NCBI RefSeq assembly: GCF_011065895.1
Contig: NZ_JAALCR010000025.1
Span: 30,157 to 94,156, forward strand
Length of the DNA: 64,000 nucleotides
Direction: 5' to 3'
Origin: Paludisphaera rhizosphaerae
GTDB taxonomy: Bacteria; Planctomycetota; Planctomycetia; Isosphaerales; Isosphaeraceae
Below are positions 33,434-44,114 of this stretch, piece by piece. The first letter of the stretch is position 1. Each line of letters starts with the position of its first letter. A program made the position numbers and the translations under genes. The notes beneath the pieces were generated by a model that did not search any database, had not been told where the DNA came from, and saw only the letters and a list, made by a program, of their open reading frames with translations.

Positions 33434-34492
33434 ATGCCCTTGCAATCGTTGCGTCGCCGATCGGACGCGAATCGTCGAGGATTCACGCTGATCGAGTTGC
33501 TGGTGGTGATCGCGATCATCGCCGTTTTGATCGCGCTGTTGCTGCCGGCCGTGCAGAGCGCTCGCGAGGCCGCCCGCCGGGCTCAGTGCGTCAACAACCT
33601 CAAGCAGATCGGCCTGGCGCTGCACAATTACGCGTCGGCCCAGAGCGAGGCTTTCCCCTGGGCCATGGGGCCCGGCTCCTACAACGGCTGGTCGGCGCAC
33701 CCGATGTTCCTGCCGCAGATGGAGCAGCAGGCTCTCTACAACTCGATCAACTTCGCCAACACCGGCGCGGCGATGTGGACGGGGAACCCGCCCAACACGA
33801 CGTCGTTCCGCATTCAGGTGGCCGCGTTCCTCTGCCCGTCGGACACCGACCGGCTGACCAACGCCGACGGCCACTGCAACTACATGATGTGCGCCGGGGC
33901 GACGGCCGACGAGTTCTACTATTACAACACCAACAGCGCCAACTCCCCGCAGGCGTTGACGGGCGTGGGGCGGTCGTTCGGCAGCCCGTACATGTCCAAG
34001 AGCATCCCGCACGTGAAGCTGAGCATGATCGTCGACGGCACCAGCAACACGGCGGCCTTCAGCGAGCAGGTGCTGGGCGTCGGCGACGACGACTACGCGC
34101 TTTGGGATTCGATGAAGCCCACCTCGGCCAACGGCGACGCCAGCAGCACCAAGCCGGCCTACCCGCCCAACCCCCAGGCCGACTACAACGTCTGCAACTC
34201 GAAGGCGCCGACCGCGACCTCCAGCGTCAAGCTCTGGAGCCACGGCTACCAGTGGTACGCCGGTGCACCGAACATCGGGGCCTATTGCCACGTGATGCCG
34301 CCGAACACCTGGAGCTGCACCTACGCCAACAACGGCTTCGCCGTCACGGCGTCCAGCCGGCACCCCGGCGTGGTCAACGTCTGCATGGCCGACGGTTCGG
34401 TCAAGGCCGTGAAGAACTCGGTGGCCCTGAACGTCTGGTGGGCGCTCGCTTCCATGGGCGGCGGCGAGGTCATCTCGGCCGACGCCCTCTGA
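33434..34492 (+). CDS. DUF1559 prepilin-like protein
   Basis: Product of 352 residues (357 if the ATG at 33419 is used; neither has a strong ribosome site). The type IV prepilin-like leader is clear: [20 protein letters not shown], where peptidase cleavage would follow the glycine. Next come the family signatures [20 protein letters not shown] and [11 protein letters not shown], and at the end the H-X9-DG element ([20 protein letters not shown]) and [10 protein letters not shown]. These proteins are greatly expanded in planctomycetes and are thought to form envelope pseudopilus-like structures, but their job is unknown. The small lipoprotein gene 77 bp downstream is its usual companion. Confidence 0.93.
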   Translation: MPLQSLRRRSDANRRGFTLIELLVVIAIIAVLIALLLPAVQSAREAARRAQCVNNLKQIGLALHNYASAQSEAFPWAMGPGSYNGWSAHPMFLPQMEQQALYNSINFANTGAAMWTGNPPNTTSFRIQVAAFLCPSDTDRLTNADGHCNYMMCAGATADEFYYYNTNSANSPQALTGVGRSFGSPYMSKSIPHVKLSMIVDGTSNTAAFSEQVLGVGDDDYALWDSMKPTSANGDASSTKPAYPPNPQADYNVCNSKAPTATSSVKLWSHGYQWYAGAPNIGAYCHVMPPNTWSCTYANNGFAVTASSRHPGVVNVCMADGSVKAVKNSVALNVWWALASMGGGEVISADAL

Positions 34493-34569
34493 TCCCACCC
34501 CGCCATCCTTCGCGGGCCGCGGCCGCTGCGCCGGTCGGCCCGCAGTACGAATCGGAGTCGCTCTCGACC

Positions 34570-35034
34570 ATGCTTCGAAACAAGATCAACTGGGCCATCC
34601 CCGTCGCCGCCGCCCTCGCTTGCGGCCTGCTTCTGGCCGGCTGCGACACGGGCGCCCCGTCGGTCTCGGCCTCCACGGACGAGGTCGCCGTCAAGGGGAC
34701 CGTCAAGATCGGCGGCAAGCCGGCGACCGGGGGCGAGATCATGTTCGACCCCTCGAACGTCAAGCGCAAGTTCGCCGGCATCCGATCGGCGAAGATCGGC
34801 GAGGACGGGACGTACACCGTCACGACCCTCTACGGCGGCAACAAGATCTCGATCCGCACCCCCCAGATCGACGTCTCCGCCGACCTCGCTCCGTCCGACG
34901 ACGCCAAGGGGAAGCCCGTGCCGAAGTCGAACGTCGACAAGGCCGCCGCCAAGCTGGGGGGCGGAACCCTCCACCCCAACGTCAAGAAACTCGACATCGA
35001 AGACGGCGACCAGCCCATCGACATCGAGCTCTAA
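34570..35034 (+). CDS. Small lipoprotein, carboxypeptidase-regulatory-like
   Basis: Product of 154 residues starting MLRNKINWAIPVAAALACGL, with a lipobox LLAGC (Cys near residue 25), so it is lipid-anchored. The mature part reads VKGTVKIGGKPATGGEIMF and GEDGTYTVTTLYGG, a small beta-sandwich as in carboxypeptidase regulatory-like domains. Proteins like this routinely sit directly after DUF1559 genes in planctomycetes. It is probably in the same transcript as the 33434 gene. Role unknown. Confidence 0.85.
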   Translation: MLRNKINWAIPVAAALACGLLLAGCDTGAPSVSASTDEVAVKGTVKIGGKPATGGEIMFDPSNVKRKFAGIRSAKIGEDGTYTVTTLYGGNKISIRTPQIDVSADLAPSDDAKGKPVPKSNVDKAAAKLGGGTLHPNVKKLDIEDGDQPIDIEL

Positions 35035-35203
35035 TCCAACAGGCCCCCGGCGAGCGTTCTCCCCGACGCCCACCAGGGGCCTCTCCATGCGCTTCGAACG
35101 CCGAGTCTCGGCAGGCCCTTGTCCGCAGCAAGCTTTGCAGGATAAAGTCGATCCCCGGCGGTCGCGGTTTCGGACGACGGTGCGGACGGGGGAGGCCGAG
35201 GGA

Positions 35204-36946
35204 ATGGCGACGCGCTTCGGGCTGGGGCCGGTTTTCGCCTATGAGTGGTTGGCCGGCTCGCGACGTTGGCAGGTCTATGCGTTGCGGTCGTTGCTGGTCT
35301 TCTTGATGTTCCTCGGCCTGGCGTGCGTCTGGCTGGGGGAGCTGGACGATTCGGGGAGGATGTCGGTCCGGCAACTGGCGGGGATCGGCCAGGACTTCTA
35401 CATGGCGACGGCGTTGATCCTGCTGGGTCTGGTGGGCCTGGCGGCGCCGGCTGCGACGGCGGGATCGGTCTGCGTGGACAAGGCCCGCGGCAATCTGATG
35501 GTCCTGTTCACGACCGACCTGTCCAACACGGAGATCGTGCTGGGCAAGCTGGCGGCGCGGCTTACGCCGGTGCTCGGCCTGATCGCCTGCGCGGCGCCGA
35601 TGCTCGCGCTGGCGACCCTCTTCGGCGGCGTCGACCCCTTGCTGCCGACCGGCGCGGTCCTGGTCTGCCTGGCCTGCGGCGTCTTCGGCTGCACCCTGGC
35701 GCTGACGCTGTCGATCTGGGGCCGGAAGACGCATGAGGTTCTGCTGGCGACCTACGCCTTCGGCATTTTCTGGATGCTCTCAGCGTTGATCTGGGCGGCG
35801 ATCTTCGAGGTCGTCCCCTGGGCGGCCCGCCCGTCCTGGTTTCCGGGCCAGTTGGCTCTGCTCCCTTACAACCCGGCCTTCCTGGTCCTCGCCCCCTTGA
35901 ATGGCGTGACCGGCCCGCTCTCAATCGGGATCAAGGAACAGGCGCGGTTCTGCGTGCTGGGACTGCTGACCTCGGCGTTGCTGGCGGCGCTGTCGATCTG
36001 GCGGATCCGGACGGTGGTCGTCCGGCAGGCCGGTCGAGGAGAGGCGGTACGCCGGCCGGAGCCGCCGGTCGAGGCGCGTCCGACGCCGTTCGGCTGGCTC
36101 GCGGGCTTGATGCCGTCGCCGTCGCTCGACGGCAATCCGGTCCTCTGGCGCGAGTGCCGACGGCGGCGGCCTTCGCTCTGGACGGTCGCCGTCTGGGGGC
36201 TCTACGCCGTGGTCGCCAGCGGGTTCAGTCTCTGGGTGGTCGTCTCCGTCCTCGCCGGCGCGCGGGGGGGTATCGGAGAGGGGGCCAGCGTGATCTCGGG
36301 CTTTCAGACGGCGGCCGGGCTGCTGCTCCTGAGCGTCTCGGCGGCGACGAGCCTGGCGGAAGAGCGCCAGCGCGGAAGCCTTGATGTTTTGCTGACCACG
36401 CCGTTGTCGACCCGGTCGATCGTCATGGGCAAGTGGTTGGGGGCCTTCCGGGGCGTGCCTCCGTTGCTCATCTGGCCGGTGCTCATCGCCGCGTCCGTGA
36501 CGACGAACAACGGGTTCGCGCCGATCCTGATCGGCGGCCTGATCCTCGCCTACGGCGCGGCGATCACCAGTCTGGGCCTGGCGCTGGCGACCTGGCTTCC
36601 CAGGCTGGACTGGGCCGTCGGCCTGACCGCCGGGCTTTACGTCGTGGTGCTCATCGGAGCCATCGCCTTCGGTATGACGGTCTTCGGCGAGGGGCCCAAT
36701 TCGATCGGGCCCGGCGTGGCGGCGGCCAGTCCGTTCTGGGGCGTCGGCTACTCCACCGGCCTGTTCAGCGGCAAGATTCTCTCGACCGGCAAGGCCGTCA
36801 GCCACTCCGTCTGGATCGTCGTCTGGATCGTCGTCTACGTCGTCGTCGCCCTCGCCCTGCTGCTGGCGACGCTCAAGACGTTCAACCGCTGCCTGGGCCG
36901 GACCGACGATCGGTGTCGACGATCCGGCCGCGGCCTCGATCAATAG
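35204..36946 (+). CDS. ABC-2-type transport permease
   Basis: Product of 580 residues with GGAGG upstream of the ATG at 35204; the longer frame from 35087 has no ribosome site. About 12 membrane helices fall in two halves. Each half has the pattern of ABC-2 permeases in which a cytoplasmic loop precedes a helix pair: [20 protein letters not shown] and KLAARLTP in the first half, [20 protein letters not shown] and [10 protein letters not shown] in the second. It is an integral membrane subunit that would need an ATPase, but none is encoded in this window. Its stop overlaps by 7 bp the stop of the convergent DUF1559 gene. Substrate unknown. Confidence 0.87.
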   Translation: MATRFGLGPVFAYEWLAGSRRWQVYALRSLLVFLMFLGLACVWLGELDDSGRMSVRQLAGIGQDFYMATALILLGLVGLAAPAATAGSVCVDKARGNLMVLFTTDLSNTEIVLGKLAARLTPVLGLIACAAPMLALATLFGGVDPLLPTGAVLVCLACGVFGCTLALTLSIWGRKTHEVLLATYAFGIFWMLSALIWAAIFEVVPWAARPSWFPGQLALLPYNPAFLVLAPLNGVTGPLSIGIKEQARFCVLGLLTSALLAALSIWRIRTVVVRQAGRGEAVRRPEPPVEARPTPFGWLAGLMPSPSLDGNPVLWRECRRRRPSLWTVAVWGLYAVVASGFSLWVVVSVLAGARGGIGEGASVISGFQTAAGLLLLSVSAATSLAEERQRGSLDVLLTTPLSTRSIVMGKWLGAFRGVPPLLIWPVLIAASVTTNNGFAPILIGGLILAYGAAITSLGLALATWLPRLDWAVGLTAGLYVVVLIGAIAFGMTVFGEGPNSIGPGVAAASPFWGVGYSTGLFSGKILSTGKAVSHSVWIVVWIVVYVVVALALLLATLKTFNRCLGRTDDRCRRSGRGLDQ

Positions 36947-37956
36947 CTGTCGGCGCTGATCACCTCGCCGCCGGCCCGCGTGCCGAGGGCCATCCAGGTC
37001 GATTGGTTGATGCTGTCCTTGATGAACCGGACGCTGCCGTCAGCGAGCAGCGTGTTGACGCCGCCGGAGTGGAAGCTGTCGGCTCGGGTGAACTCCCCCT
37101 GCTGGGCCGCGACGCTGCTGCCCCATTTGCAGACGCTCCAGGGGTAGTTCGAGGCGTTGGGGGTGACGACCGTGTTGAAGATCGTGTAGCCCTCGGTCCC
37201 GATCGCCCAGCGGAGGCCCTTGTCGGTCAGGATCGTGGGGGCGGCGGCGGCGTACGAGGTGTTGCAGGTGTTCAGCGCCGCCTGGACGCTCGCGAGCGAC
37301 CCGGAGGCGTCCAGCACGCTGGCGGCCGTGGGGAGCGAGCCGCTCTGCAAGGGGCCGTTCCCCCGGGCCTTGACCTTCGCGCCGGAGCCCCGGATCCCCT
37401 CGGAGAAGGCGATGGTGTTCGAGGTGCCGTCGACGGCGTCGCGGATGCCGTAACATCCCAGCAGCCGGAACAGGCCGCTGGTCGTGGTGGCGCTCTTGAC
37501 GGTCGTCGTCCCCTTGGAGGCGAAGTAGTTGTTCCAGTTGTCGCTGGATGCGTTGCCGTCGGACGGGCAGAGAAAGGTGTTGATCCGCGCCTGTTTCGCC
37601 GTGGAGTTGATCGGGTTGGCGTCCGCTCCCTCCGCGGCGAAGTTGAAGTTGATCGCGTTGTAGATCGTCCCCCCCTCGATGTCGCCGAGAAGCAACGCCT
37701 GGGCGCTCCAGTTCTGCTGGTCGAGATACTTGTTGGGCAGGGCGACCACGCCGCTCGAACACCCCAGCGGGAACGAGTCGTGCCGGCTGTGGTAGTTGTG
37801 CAGCGACAGCCCGATCTGCTTCAGGTTGTTCGTGCACTGGATCCGCCTCGCCGCCTCGCGCGCCGCCTGCACGGCGGGCAGCAAAAGCGCGATCAAGACG
37901 GCGATGATGGCGATGACGACCAACAGCTCGATCAACGTGAAAGCCCGACGATCCAT
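36940..37956 (-). CDS. DUF1559 prepilin-like protein
   Basis: Product of 338 residues from ATG 37956, chosen because GGGGAGG stands 9 bases upstream and the protein then begins [20 protein letters not shown], a proper prepilin-type leader. Family motifs [31 protein letters not shown], and the C-terminal [20 protein letters not shown] and [10 protein letters not shown] are all present. A broken relative, including part of this gene's 5' leader, lies at 43161-43760. It is convergent with the permease gene. Confidence 0.93.
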   Translation of the reverse strand: MDRRAFTLIELLVVIAIIAVLIALLLPAVQAAREAARRIQCTNNLKQIGLSLHNYHSRHDSFPLGCSSGVVALPNKYLDQQNWSAQALLLGDIEGGTIYNAINFNFAAEGADANPINSTAKQARINTFLCPSDGNASSDNWNNYFASKGTTTVKSATTTSGLFRLLGCYGIRDAVDGTSNTIAFSEGIRGSGAKVKARGNGPLQSGSLPTAASVLDASGSLASVQAALNTCNTSYAAAAPTILTDKGLRWAIGTEGYTIFNTVVTPNASNYPWSVCKWGSSVAAQQGEFTRADSFHSGGVNTLLADGSVRFIKDSINQSTWMALGTRAGGEVISADSY

Positions 37957-38179
37957 CGCAACAACCTCCCCATGCGTCGGCCGATCCGCCTTCGCGCAGG
38001 CGAGCACGATTCGCCCCGAGGGGGCGAAGGCGGAAAAGACGCCGGAAGTGATAACTCGCACGAACCAACCAAGAATATGGCGATGCGACGAATGTACCGA
38101 GGGGTGGCGGTTTCTGAAAATAAAAACGCATTCATTTTCAATGGGCCGTTCACCCGATCGTCGACGATCCGGCGAGATG

Positions 38180-41100
38180 TCAGCGGCTCGCTCGGATCAG
38201 CGATTCAGCCTCGGCGCGGAAGCGGTTCAGCTCAGCGCGCTGCTGCCATCCCAGGTAAGCGGCGGTATCGATCCAGGCGACCGCGCGGTCGAGATACGTC
38301 CGAGCCCGATCCTTGCCGCCGAGCCGATGATGGATCATGGCCAGGAAGAGCCAGTCGTAGGCGGTCGCCGAATAGCCGGGCTGTCCTTCCAGGCCGTCCA
38401 GTTGCTTGAGAGCCTCGTCGTCGCGGCCCAGGCGGTAGAGCAGGCAGGCCCGCGTGTGGGCGCTGTTGTTGTCGGACGACTTCCCCAGGGACTTCTCGAC
38501 AAGGCCGAGCGCGCGGGCGGCTTCCCCGGCGGCCGAAGGGGCGAGCACGCACAGCCAGGCCGCGTTGTTCAGGGTCGTGCGATCGGTCGACTGGCCGTGG
38601 CGTTGGATCGCGTCCCGGCAGAGTTGGAGGTAAGAATTCTCGTCGCCGACTTGCAAGAAGATCTGGCCGTGCGCGATCGCAACCGGCAGGTAATCCGGCG
38701 CGAGGGCCCCGGCCTTCCTCGCGTCCGCGGCGGCCTCGTCCCAACGGCCGAGTTCCGCGAAGCAACCGGCGCGGGCCCCCCAGTCCCCTCCGAACCGGTC
38801 CTCCGGGGTCAGGAAGGGGGTGATGGCGTCGATCGCCGCTTCCCAGCGCTTCTGCTTCATGAGCTGGTCGATCTCGCCCCACCGCTCGGACTGGATCACG
38901 GCTTCGGCCTGGAGATACCGGAACTGCGTCTCCAGGACGACCTCCCAGGCGTCGGTCGGGCCGGCTGCGGGGTCCGGCCGACGGTTGCCGACCTCGACCC
39001 CGTTGAGCAGGTTCCGGGAGGCGCCGGAGTTCCCTCGGCTCTGCTGGACGCAGGCCAGGGCGATCCGCAGGGCGCCGGTCCTCACCCGGTCGTAGGCTCC
39101 CTGGAGCGCAGGCAGGTCCACCTCGCGTCCGGCCCGCAGGGAGGCGGGGGCGATAATGAACTGCAGCCCCTGTGTGGCTCCGCTGTTGGCCTTGACCATC
39201 CGATCCATTAACTCGGCGATGCGCTCCGGGGGGACGCCGGGATCGGCGTGGAGCAGGCAGAGGCGGACGAGCATGGCGAGCGTCCTCCCATCGACGACGC
39301 TGCCATGGCGCTCGATCAGCCGGCCGCAGGCGCGACGGTAGCCCTCGACGTCGTCGGTGTAGAGCTGCAAGGTCGCGAGCCGCAGCCAGGTCCTCCGGTT
39401 CCACTCGCCGTCGCCTGCGAGGTCGGCGTCAAGGATCGAGGAGTACTCCCGACAGGCTTTGGCCCAGTACTTGAGTTCGGAAAGGGCGTCGGCGCATTTG
39501 ATCCGGAACGGGACGTCGGCCTCGCGCCCTCGGGTCGCCGCGGCGAAGGCGGCCTCGGCCTGGTCGGACTCTCCGAGGGCGGCGTGGTAGCGGAACCGTT
39601 CAAGCCTCATGTAGAAGTCGTCCGGGCGGAGCCGGACCGCCTCGGCCAGCTCCTCCTCCGCCCTGTCCCACCAGCCGGCGTCGGCGTACGAGCGGAACGC
39701 CTCAATCGCGACGTGCGGGTCGCGGCGGCGGATGCGTTTCACGGTCGCCAGCTCGGTTTGGGCGTCGGAGAGGCCTCCCCGGCGGACATGGAAGCGGAAC
39801 GATTCGAGCCGGATCACGTCGTCGTTCGGGGCGAGCTGGACGGCCCTGGCGTACTCGGGCGCGGCCTGGTCCCAGCGCTTCAGCGCGGCGAGGCCTCGCC
39901 CGCGAAGGATGCTCCGCCGCGGATCGTCGGGCATCGCGGTTCCCTCGATCAGCCGATGCGCCTCGTCGTGGAAGTAGAGGAACTCCGCCCAGTCGTTCCA
40001 GTATTGCCAGGGTACGAGCCCAGAGCGGCTGTCGGCCTGGGTGCGGATCGCCTGCTGGAGGAGGCGGTCGAGTTCCCGCCGCGAATTCGCCAACTCCTGC
40101 CGGGCGGCCTCGACCTGCCCCGACCGATGCAGCGCCATTGCCAGGACGGGATACACGAGCGATCGGGCGTGGAAGCTGGTCTTCGACAGGGACTCGCGCA
40201 GGTCGTGAACGGCCTCGGCGTCCCTCCCGAGGCGGTGAAGGCAGAGCCCCCGCACGAAGAGTCGGCTCCACTGGAGGTCCTTCGGAACGAACCGAGAATC
40301 GAGCTCGATGGGCCTCGCCGCGAAGGCGGGGATGGGGTTGGCCAGCGAGCAGGCGCGGACGAGCCGGATCAGGACGGACGGGTCTCTGGAGCCCTCAAAC
40401 CGTGTCAGCATCCGCTCGCAGGTCCGCCGATAGGCCGGCGCATCGCCCCGGATGAGGAAGAGCAAGGCGGCCTCGTACCATTGCCGGGCCAGGTCAGGCG
40501 TTCGGTGGTCGAACGACCGAGCGTGGTCCTCGGCGGCGAGGTCCCACAGTCCCATCGTCGCGTAGAGTTCGCCGCGATGGAGCCAGACCTGGGCGTGGTC
40601 CGGGCGCAGCTCGATCGCCCGGCCGTGCGAGGACTCGGCCGCGGCCCAGCGGTTGAGCGTCGTCTCGTGCGCGGCCAGGTCGATCGCCGCGTTGGCCGCG
40701 TTCATCCGCTCGGCGCCTTCGCGAAGCTCCTGCGCCTTGGATTCGGCGTCCCGCCGCGCCGCGTCGGCCTCGGCTCTGGCCGCGCGCTCGGCCCGCCATT
40801 TCCAGGTCACGCCGGCCAGGCCGGAGACCAGCAGCAGCGCGAAGCCCGCGGCGGTCAGCACGGAGGCCCGGTGGCGGCGGTAGGACTTCTGGAACCGGTA
40901 CCAGGACGACGCCGGGCGAGCCTCGACCGCCTCGTCGGCCAGGTAGTGCTGGACGTCCTTCGACAGGCCGGCGACCGTCTCATAGCGCCGGGTGCGGTCC
41001 TTCTCCAGGCAGCGCATGACGATCCAGTCGAGCTCGCCCCGCAGCAGGTTCGAGAGCCGGGCCGGGTCGGTCCCTCGCCGCGCCGAGACGGCGGACAGCG

Positions 41101-42079
41101 TGTCGCCCAACGAGGTGAGCCGCGTGCTGGGCCGGGGCGGCTCCTCCTCGCGGATGATCCGTCGAATCTCGTCGAACGCGGCCCTCTGGAACCGCCCTCG
41201 GTCGAAGGGCGTGGTGCCGGTGAGCAGCTCGTAGAGCAGGACGCCCAGCGAGTAGACGTCGCTGCGGGTGTCCACGTCGAGCTGGTTGACCTCGGCCTGC
41301 TCCGGGCTCATGTAGAGGGGCGTGCCGATCATCTGGGCGAACCGCGTGTAGACGGTCTTCTCCGTGAGCTGCTGCCCGAGCGCCTTGGCCACGCCGAAGT
41401 CGATCACCTTGACCACGGGCACTCCGTCGTGCGGGGCGACGAGGATGTTCGAGGGCTTGAGGTCGCGGTGGATGACCCCCTTCTGGTGGGCGTGCTGCAC
41501 GGCCTGGCAGACCTGGATGAACAGGCCGAGCCGCTCCCGGGTCGTCAGGTTGTTCTCGTCGCAGTATTCGGTGATGGGGACGCCGCGGACGAGTTCCATG
41601 ACGAAGTAAGGGCGGCCGCCGTCGGTCGTGCCGCCGTCGAAGACGCTGGCGATGTTGGGGTGGTCCATCATCGCCAAAGCCTGCCGCTCAGCCTCGAACC
41701 GCGCGACGACCTGGCGCGAGTCCATACCGGGCTTGATGACCTTCAGGGCCACCTTTCGGCGAACCGGCTGGTGCTGCTCCGCGACGAAGACCAGGCCCAT
41801 GCCCCCCTCGCCGATCTGCTCCATCAGCTTGTAGGGGCCGATCATCGTCCCCTCGCCCTCGCGGCTGGCTGGAGGGTCGAGGGTGGTCTCGCCGGGGGCC
41901 GCCGGCGCGCCCATGAACGAGCCGGCCTCGCCGAAGGCGTCCAGCAACTCCTGGACCTCCGCCCGGACCCCCGGGAAACCCTCGCAGGCGTCGTCGAGGA
42001 ACGCCAGGCGCTCGTCCAGCGAGGCGATCTCGGCGGCGCGGCTGAAGACGGATTTCACATCCGGCACGGGACGGCTCAT
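38180..42079 (-). CDS. Very large transmembrane Ser/Thr kinase with TPR sensor region
   Basis: Product of 1299 residues. The N-terminus ([15 protein letters not shown] and GSFMGAPA) is the short leader common to these kinases. The kinase domain covers about residues 80-350 with [32 protein letters not shown] and SPEQ. One helix ([20 protein letters not shown], near 405) crosses the membrane, and about 870 residues of TPR-like helical repeats follow (for example [20 protein letters not shown]). It lies 68 bp downstream of an ECF sigma gene on the same strand, a classic planctomycete sigma-kinase pair, so the kinase probably modulates that sigma factor. Signal unknown. Confidence 0.93.
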   Translation of the reverse strand: MSRPVPDVKSVFSRAAEIASLDERLAFLDDACEGFPGVRAEVQELLDAFGEAGSFMGAPAAPGETTLDPPASREGEGTMIGPYKLMEQIGEGGMGLVFVAEQHQPVRRKVALKVIKPGMDSRQVVARFEAERQALAMMDHPNIASVFDGGTTDGGRPYFVMELVRGVPITEYCDENNLTTRERLGLFIQVCQAVQHAHQKGVIHRDLKPSNILVAPHDGVPVVKVIDFGVAKALGQQLTEKTVYTRFAQMIGTPLYMSPEQAEVNQLDVDTRSDVYSLGVLLYELLTGTTPFDRGRFQRAAFDEIRRIIREEEPPRPSTRLTSLGDTLSAVSARRGTDPARLSNLLRGELDWIVMRCLEKDRTRRYETVAGLSKDVQHYLADEAVEARPASSWYRFQKSYRRHRASVLTAAGFALLLVSGLAGVTWKWRAERAARAEADAARRDAESKAQELREGAERMNAANAAIDLAAHETTLNRWAAAESSHGRAIELRPDHAQVWLHRGELYATMGLWDLAAEDHARSFDHRTPDLARQWYEAALLFLIRGDAPAYRRTCERMLTRFEGSRDPSVLIRLVRACSLANPIPAFAARPIELDSRFVPKDLQWSRLFVRGLCLHRLGRDAEAVHDLRESLSKTSFHARSLVYPVLAMALHRSGQVEAARQELANSRRELDRLLQQAIRTQADSRSGLVPWQYWNDWAEFLYFHDEAHRLIEGTAMPDDPRRSILRGRGLAALKRWDQAAPEYARAVQLAPNDDVIRLESFRFHVRRGGLSDAQTELATVKRIRRRDPHVAIEAFRSYADAGWWDRAEEELAEAVRLRPDDFYMRLERFRYHAALGESDQAEAAFAAATRGREADVPFRIKCADALSELKYWAKACREYSSILDADLAGDGEWNRRTWLRLATLQLYTDDVEGYRRACGRLIERHGSVVDGRTLAMLVRLCLLHADPGVPPERIAELMDRMVKANSGATQGLQFIIAPASLRAGREVDLPALQGAYDRVRTGALRIALACVQQSRGNSGASRNLLNGVEVGNRRPDPAAGPTDAWEVVLETQFRYLQAEAVIQSERWGEIDQLMKQKRWEAAIDAITPFLTPEDRFGGDWGARAGCFAELGRWDEAAADARKAGALAPDYLPVAIAHGQIFLQVGDENSYLQLCRDAIQRHGQSTDRTTLNNAAWLCVLAPSAAGEAARALGLVEKSLGKSSDNNSAHTRACLLYRLGRDDEALKQLDGLEGQPGYSATAYDWLFLAMIHHRLGGKDRARTYLDRAVAWIDTAAYLGWQQRAELNRFRAEAESLIRASR

Positions 42080-42147
42080 GGGCGAAAGCTCCTGACAGGG
42101 GTGTCACCCTACCCTGCGCCGTCTACGGGACGAGACTGCCAGGAAAA

Positions 42148-42735
42148 TCAGCCGGAATCGGGGGTTTGTCGGAACTCGTCTTCGCTCCGCAGCTTGCGGA
42201 AGAGCCAGGCCCGGGCGAACGCCCAGGTCCGGTAGGCCGTGCGCGGCGAGACGCCCAGCACGTCGGCGGCTTCGTCCAGCGTGAGGCCGGCGAAGTAGTG
42301 CAGCTTCACCAACTCAGCGGCGGCGGCGTCCCGCGCGGCGAGGCCGTCGAGGGCCTCATCCACGGACAGGACGTCCTCGATGGGCGCCGAGGGGGCGGGG
42401 AGATCGTCGGGCATCTCCAATCGCCGGCCGTTCCCGCCGCGCTTGAGGCGCGCCTTGCGTCGGGCGGACTCGACCAGGATGCGGCGCATCGCCTCGGCGG
42501 CGGCGGCGAAGAAATGGGGACGCCCCCCCCAGTCCTTCGCCTGGCCCCCGCCGACCAGACGGAGATAAGCCTCATGGACCAGGGCCGTGGCCTGGAGGGT
42601 CTGCCCGGCTCGTTCGGCGGACAGCTGTCGCGCGGCCATCCGGCGCAGCTCAGCGTAGACCAGCGGCAAGAGATCCTCGGCGGCCTGTCGCTCGCCCCGC
42701 TCGACGGCGGAAAGGATGCTGGTCAGATCGCGCAT
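42148..42735 (-). CDS. ECF-type RNA polymerase sigma factor (TIGR02999-like)
   Basis: Product of 195 residues starting MRDLTSILSAVERGERQAAE. Region 2: LLPLVYAELRRMAARQL, TLQATALVHEAYLRLVG and HFFAAAAEAMRRILVESARR. Region 4: LVKLHYFAGLTLDEAADVLG followed by SPRTAYRTWAFARAWL. It is the same subgroup as the sigma factor at 4913. It is co-directional with, and 68 bp upstream of, the giant kinase, which fits a sigma plus kinase operon. No separate anti-sigma gene is nearby. Confidence 0.93.
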   Translation of the reverse strand: MRDLTSILSAVERGERQAAEDLLPLVYAELRRMAARQLSAERAGQTLQATALVHEAYLRLVGGGQAKDWGGRPHFFAAAAEAMRRILVESARRKARLKRGGNGRRLEMPDDLPAPSAPIEDVLSVDEALDGLAARDAAAAELVKLHYFAGLTLDEAADVLGVSPRTAYRTWAFARAWLFRKLRSEDEFRQTPDSG

Positions 42736-42923
42736 GGATCGGCCTGCCCGGTCTCACTCGCTGGAAGGCAGCCTTGTCGTTTGTCCGATCGTAGCCGTCG
42801 GGAGACGGGAGGAGCCGTGAGCCACGGACGGCCACGTACCCAAGATGGAGGTTTGAGGCGATGTCGGCAGGGATAGACCTTGATTGGCCTCCCTGCTCGA
42901 CTTCTCTTAAGTGTGTGTTTACG

Positions 42924-42939
42924 CGGAGCTTTCGCTCCG
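42924..42939. terminator. Small hairpin CGGAGC-TTTC-GCTCCG beside the tRNA gene
   Basis: Six-base arms; on the minus strand the loop is GAAA, a stable tetraloop. It lies 8 bp past the 3' end of the tRNA. Four T residues follow it on the plus strand only. It may terminate the tRNA transcript or mark a processing site. Confidence 0.5.
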
Positions 42940-42946
42940 TTTTGAG

Positions 42947-43019
42947 TTGCGCCGGCAGGAATCGAACCTACGACCTCCAGGTTATGAGCCTGGCGAGCTA
43001 ACCGCTGCTCCACGGCGCA
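42947..43019 (-). tRNA. tRNA-Met (CAU), initiator-like
   Basis: A 73-base cloverleaf folds fully: acceptor TGCGCCG/CGGCGCA, D stem GAGC/GCTC, anticodon stem CCAGG/CCTGG around CTCATAA, T stem GTAGG/CCTGC around TTCGATT, discriminator A, no encoded CCA. The anticodon is CAU. The purine-11:pyrimidine-24 pair in the D stem (GAGC...GCTC) is typical of initiators. However, it has a T1:A72 pair instead of the usual mismatch, and the three pairs next to the anticodon loop read AGG/CCT instead of GGG/CCC. I therefore call it initiator-like and do not exclude an elongator. Confidence 0.9.
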
Positions 43020-43160
43020 CTTGGATACTACCCGAAGGCGGCGCCGGGGGGAACCCTCCACCCAAGACTTTCGAAGCCGATTGGGCGGATTTCTGGGGGC
43101 GCGGTTGCCGCGGCCGTCGAGGCGGACGCTCCGAGAACGACGAGCCGGACGCGGCCCGGG

Positions 43161-43760
43161 TTAATCGCTGTCCGCGCTGACCACCTCGTTCCGGCTCGGG
43201 TGCCGAGGCCCCTTCCGGTGGCGGGGCTGGTGCGTGCTTGATGAACGGGACGCGGCCGTCGCCGAGCAGGACAGTGACGCCGCCGGAGTGGAAGCTGTCG
43301 GCCTTGACGAACTCGCCCTGCTGCCCGGAGGCTGATCGCGTTGTCGATCGTCCCCCCCCCTCAATGTCGCTCAGCAACAGCGACTGGGCGCTCCAGTTCT
43401 GCCGCACTAGAGCGCTGACCGCTCGGGTTGCACACAGAGCGGAGGAGTCAACGGGGACTGGCTCCGCAGCGCAGCGGAGGTGCCTGTCCCCCTTGGCTCC
43501 GAAGCGGCCTCGGGGATGCCCGGAGAAAGGGGACAGGCACCCGGCCGCCAGGTCGATACCAAGGGCCGAGGCGCTCCCGCCGGGAGCCAGTCCCCTTTCT
43601 CCTCCGCCGTGTGCAACCCAAGCGGTCGCCGCACTAGGTACTTGTTGGGAGACACGCAGATGCCGTTCGACGACTCGCACGACCGATCCAAGGATATGGC
43701 GATGCGAGGAATCGACCGAGCCGACGCGGCAGCTCCAGGTGAAAACCGATTCACTCGATC
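43161..43760 (-). pseudogene. Broken DUF1559 gene interrupted by a MITE-like element
   Basis: Fragments of a DUF1559 protein close to the 36940-37956 gene remain in order: leader-like sequence (IPRIAISLDRSC), SPNKYLVR, then after the insertion QNWSAQSLLLSDIEGG, then [20 protein letters not shown] and, in another frame, EVVSADSD with a stop at 43161. The prepilin leader and most of the middle are deleted, at least one frameshift is present, and a 227-bp insertion splits KYLVR from QNWS. The 5' flank still resembles the 5' flank of the intact gene, so the unit was duplicated with its upstream region and then decayed. It is surely non-functional. Confidence 0.9.
43411..43637. mobile_element. MITE-like element, copy 2, with 10-bp target duplication
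   Basis: GCCGCACTAG occurs at 43401-43410 and again at 43628-43637. Removing one copy plus the 217 bases between restores an unbroken DUF1559 frame (NKYLVRQN), matching the intact relative in length. Ends are imperfect inverted repeats (GGGTTGCACAC, GCGGAGGAG and GGGGACTGGCTCC arms). It is the reverse complement of 6917-7084 except for a longer centre. No transposase is present. Confidence 0.88.
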
Positions 43761-44114
43761 GTCCGTGGCGCGCGGTCACCGGCGATTCGCGCGCGACTGG
43801 CCGACGACGTTCTTCCTCTGTGCGGTTCTGAGGACTACGATGATCGGCGAAGCATTTCTCGGCTCGAAGCATGGTTTGGCCGAGCGCCGTCGAAGTCATG
43901 GCAGGCGGCGGCCGACTTCGACGCCCCACGGCGGATGACTGAGTTAAGCGTGGGGTTCGCCTGCCCTTCCTCGAAAGGGGCTCACGCAAGTCATCGGTCT
44001 AGGCCGTCGGCTTGCGTCATTCCTGGCACCGCCTGGCCGAATTGAACTCAGAGCGGAATCCGACGAGTTCTAGCCTATCCATCAACCGTTGTTTCACATC
44101 AAGGGGTCTAAATC
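43761..44114. other. Intergenic stretch without a recognised gene
   Basis: I see no supported coding sequence, RNA gene or repeat in these 354 bases. The last 20 bases hold AAGGGG, the ribosome site of the sulfatase at 44115. A promoter for the sulfatase pair presumably lies here but I cannot place it. Confidence 0.5.

Noticed and set aside
39248..42235. A 995-codon open frame opposite the giant kinase
   Set aside because: Antisense to a protein with kinase motifs and TPRs; no ribosome site and no recognisable domain.
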